A DNA stretch of 64,000 nt from Grammothele lineata (Eukaryota > Basidiomycota > Agaricomycetes > Polyporales > Polyporaceae), in NCBI GenBank assembly GCA_002150815.3, contig NDFF03000184.1:1-64000 (forward strand), read 5' to 3'. The first letter of the stretch is position 1; every line of letters begins with the position of its first letter. Positions 63,813 to 64,000 of this stretch are shown one piece after another. Under the pieces are notes generated by a model. That model was not told the DNA's origin and searched no databases. It worked only from the letters and a program-made list of their open reading frames with translations. A program made the translations under genes and the position numbers.

Positions 63813-64000
63813 ATATTAAAGCTACAGAGCAGGGCTTTGTGCCGATATAAAATTCGTAGTGTGCAAAAGGCATGAATGACATGTAGGCAAGCAGGATGAC
63901 TGCTACTTAGATATGTATGGGCGCATCCGTGAAGAGCTTCAGCAGTATGTTGAAGTATTTCAGCATATAGTATACATACATGACATACTACCTACCAAAG

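Overview
The window is nuclear DNA from a filamentous basidiomycete, most likely an Agaricomycete of the wood-decay type. The evidence is the many 45-60 nt GT-AG introns, several F-box genes, a multi-intron cytochrome P450, an SR-protein kinase, and a KDZ (Kyakuja-Dileera-Zisupton) transposase of the type common in these fungi. No bacterial, plasmid, CRISPR or viral features were seen.

Layout. 0.27-7.84 kb: three tandem aldo-keto reductase genes (minus strand), each with a TATA box about 90-100 nt above the ATG; the third has a 151-bp fold-back element next to its TATA box. 8.9-10.9 kb: F-box gene with an acidic tract. 12.2-14.5 kb: complete 13-exon P450. 14.7-17.4 kb (minus): an uncharacterised basidiomycete domain spliced in frame to a C-terminal WD40 propeller. 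18.7-26.0 kb: a broken 2-oxoglutarate/Fe(II) dioxygenase, a decayed WDR83/MORG1 copy and an intact dioxygenase paralogue. 26-41.6 kb: duplicated degenerate blocks and two F-box/WD40 fusion genes about 9.2 kb apart; one is open throughout, the other has a single in-frame TAG. 42.5-44.1 kb: another F-box gene (minus). 45.4-46.9 kb: third dioxygenase copy, broken. 48.8-52.2 kb: SRPK-type kinase with a 995-nt first intron. 52.7-54.6 kb (minus): paralogue of the 8.9-kb F-box gene. 55.57-56.81 kb: a non-autonomous transposon with perfect 19-bp terminal inverted repeats and an 8-bp target duplication (hAT-like). 57.4-57.9 kb: 5' fragment of a third F-box copy. 60.3-62.7 kb: KDZ transposase truncated at its 3' end. 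62.7-64 kb: no gene, one long imperfect hairpin.

Reading of the whole. This is an accessory, fast-turnover region: oxidoreductases (AKR x3, P450, dioxygenase x3) interleaved with putative SCF ubiquitin-ligase receptors (F-box and F-box/WD40). Families have multiplied by local and inverted duplication, and many copies are now pseudogenes. Only the SRPK looks like a core housekeeping gene. No single operon-like system is evident. The most checkable novelties are the hAT-like element, a 30-bp palindrome shared by three intergenic regions, a 15-nt micro-exon kept in all three reductases, and the two fusion architectures. All gene models come from reading splice sites by eye.
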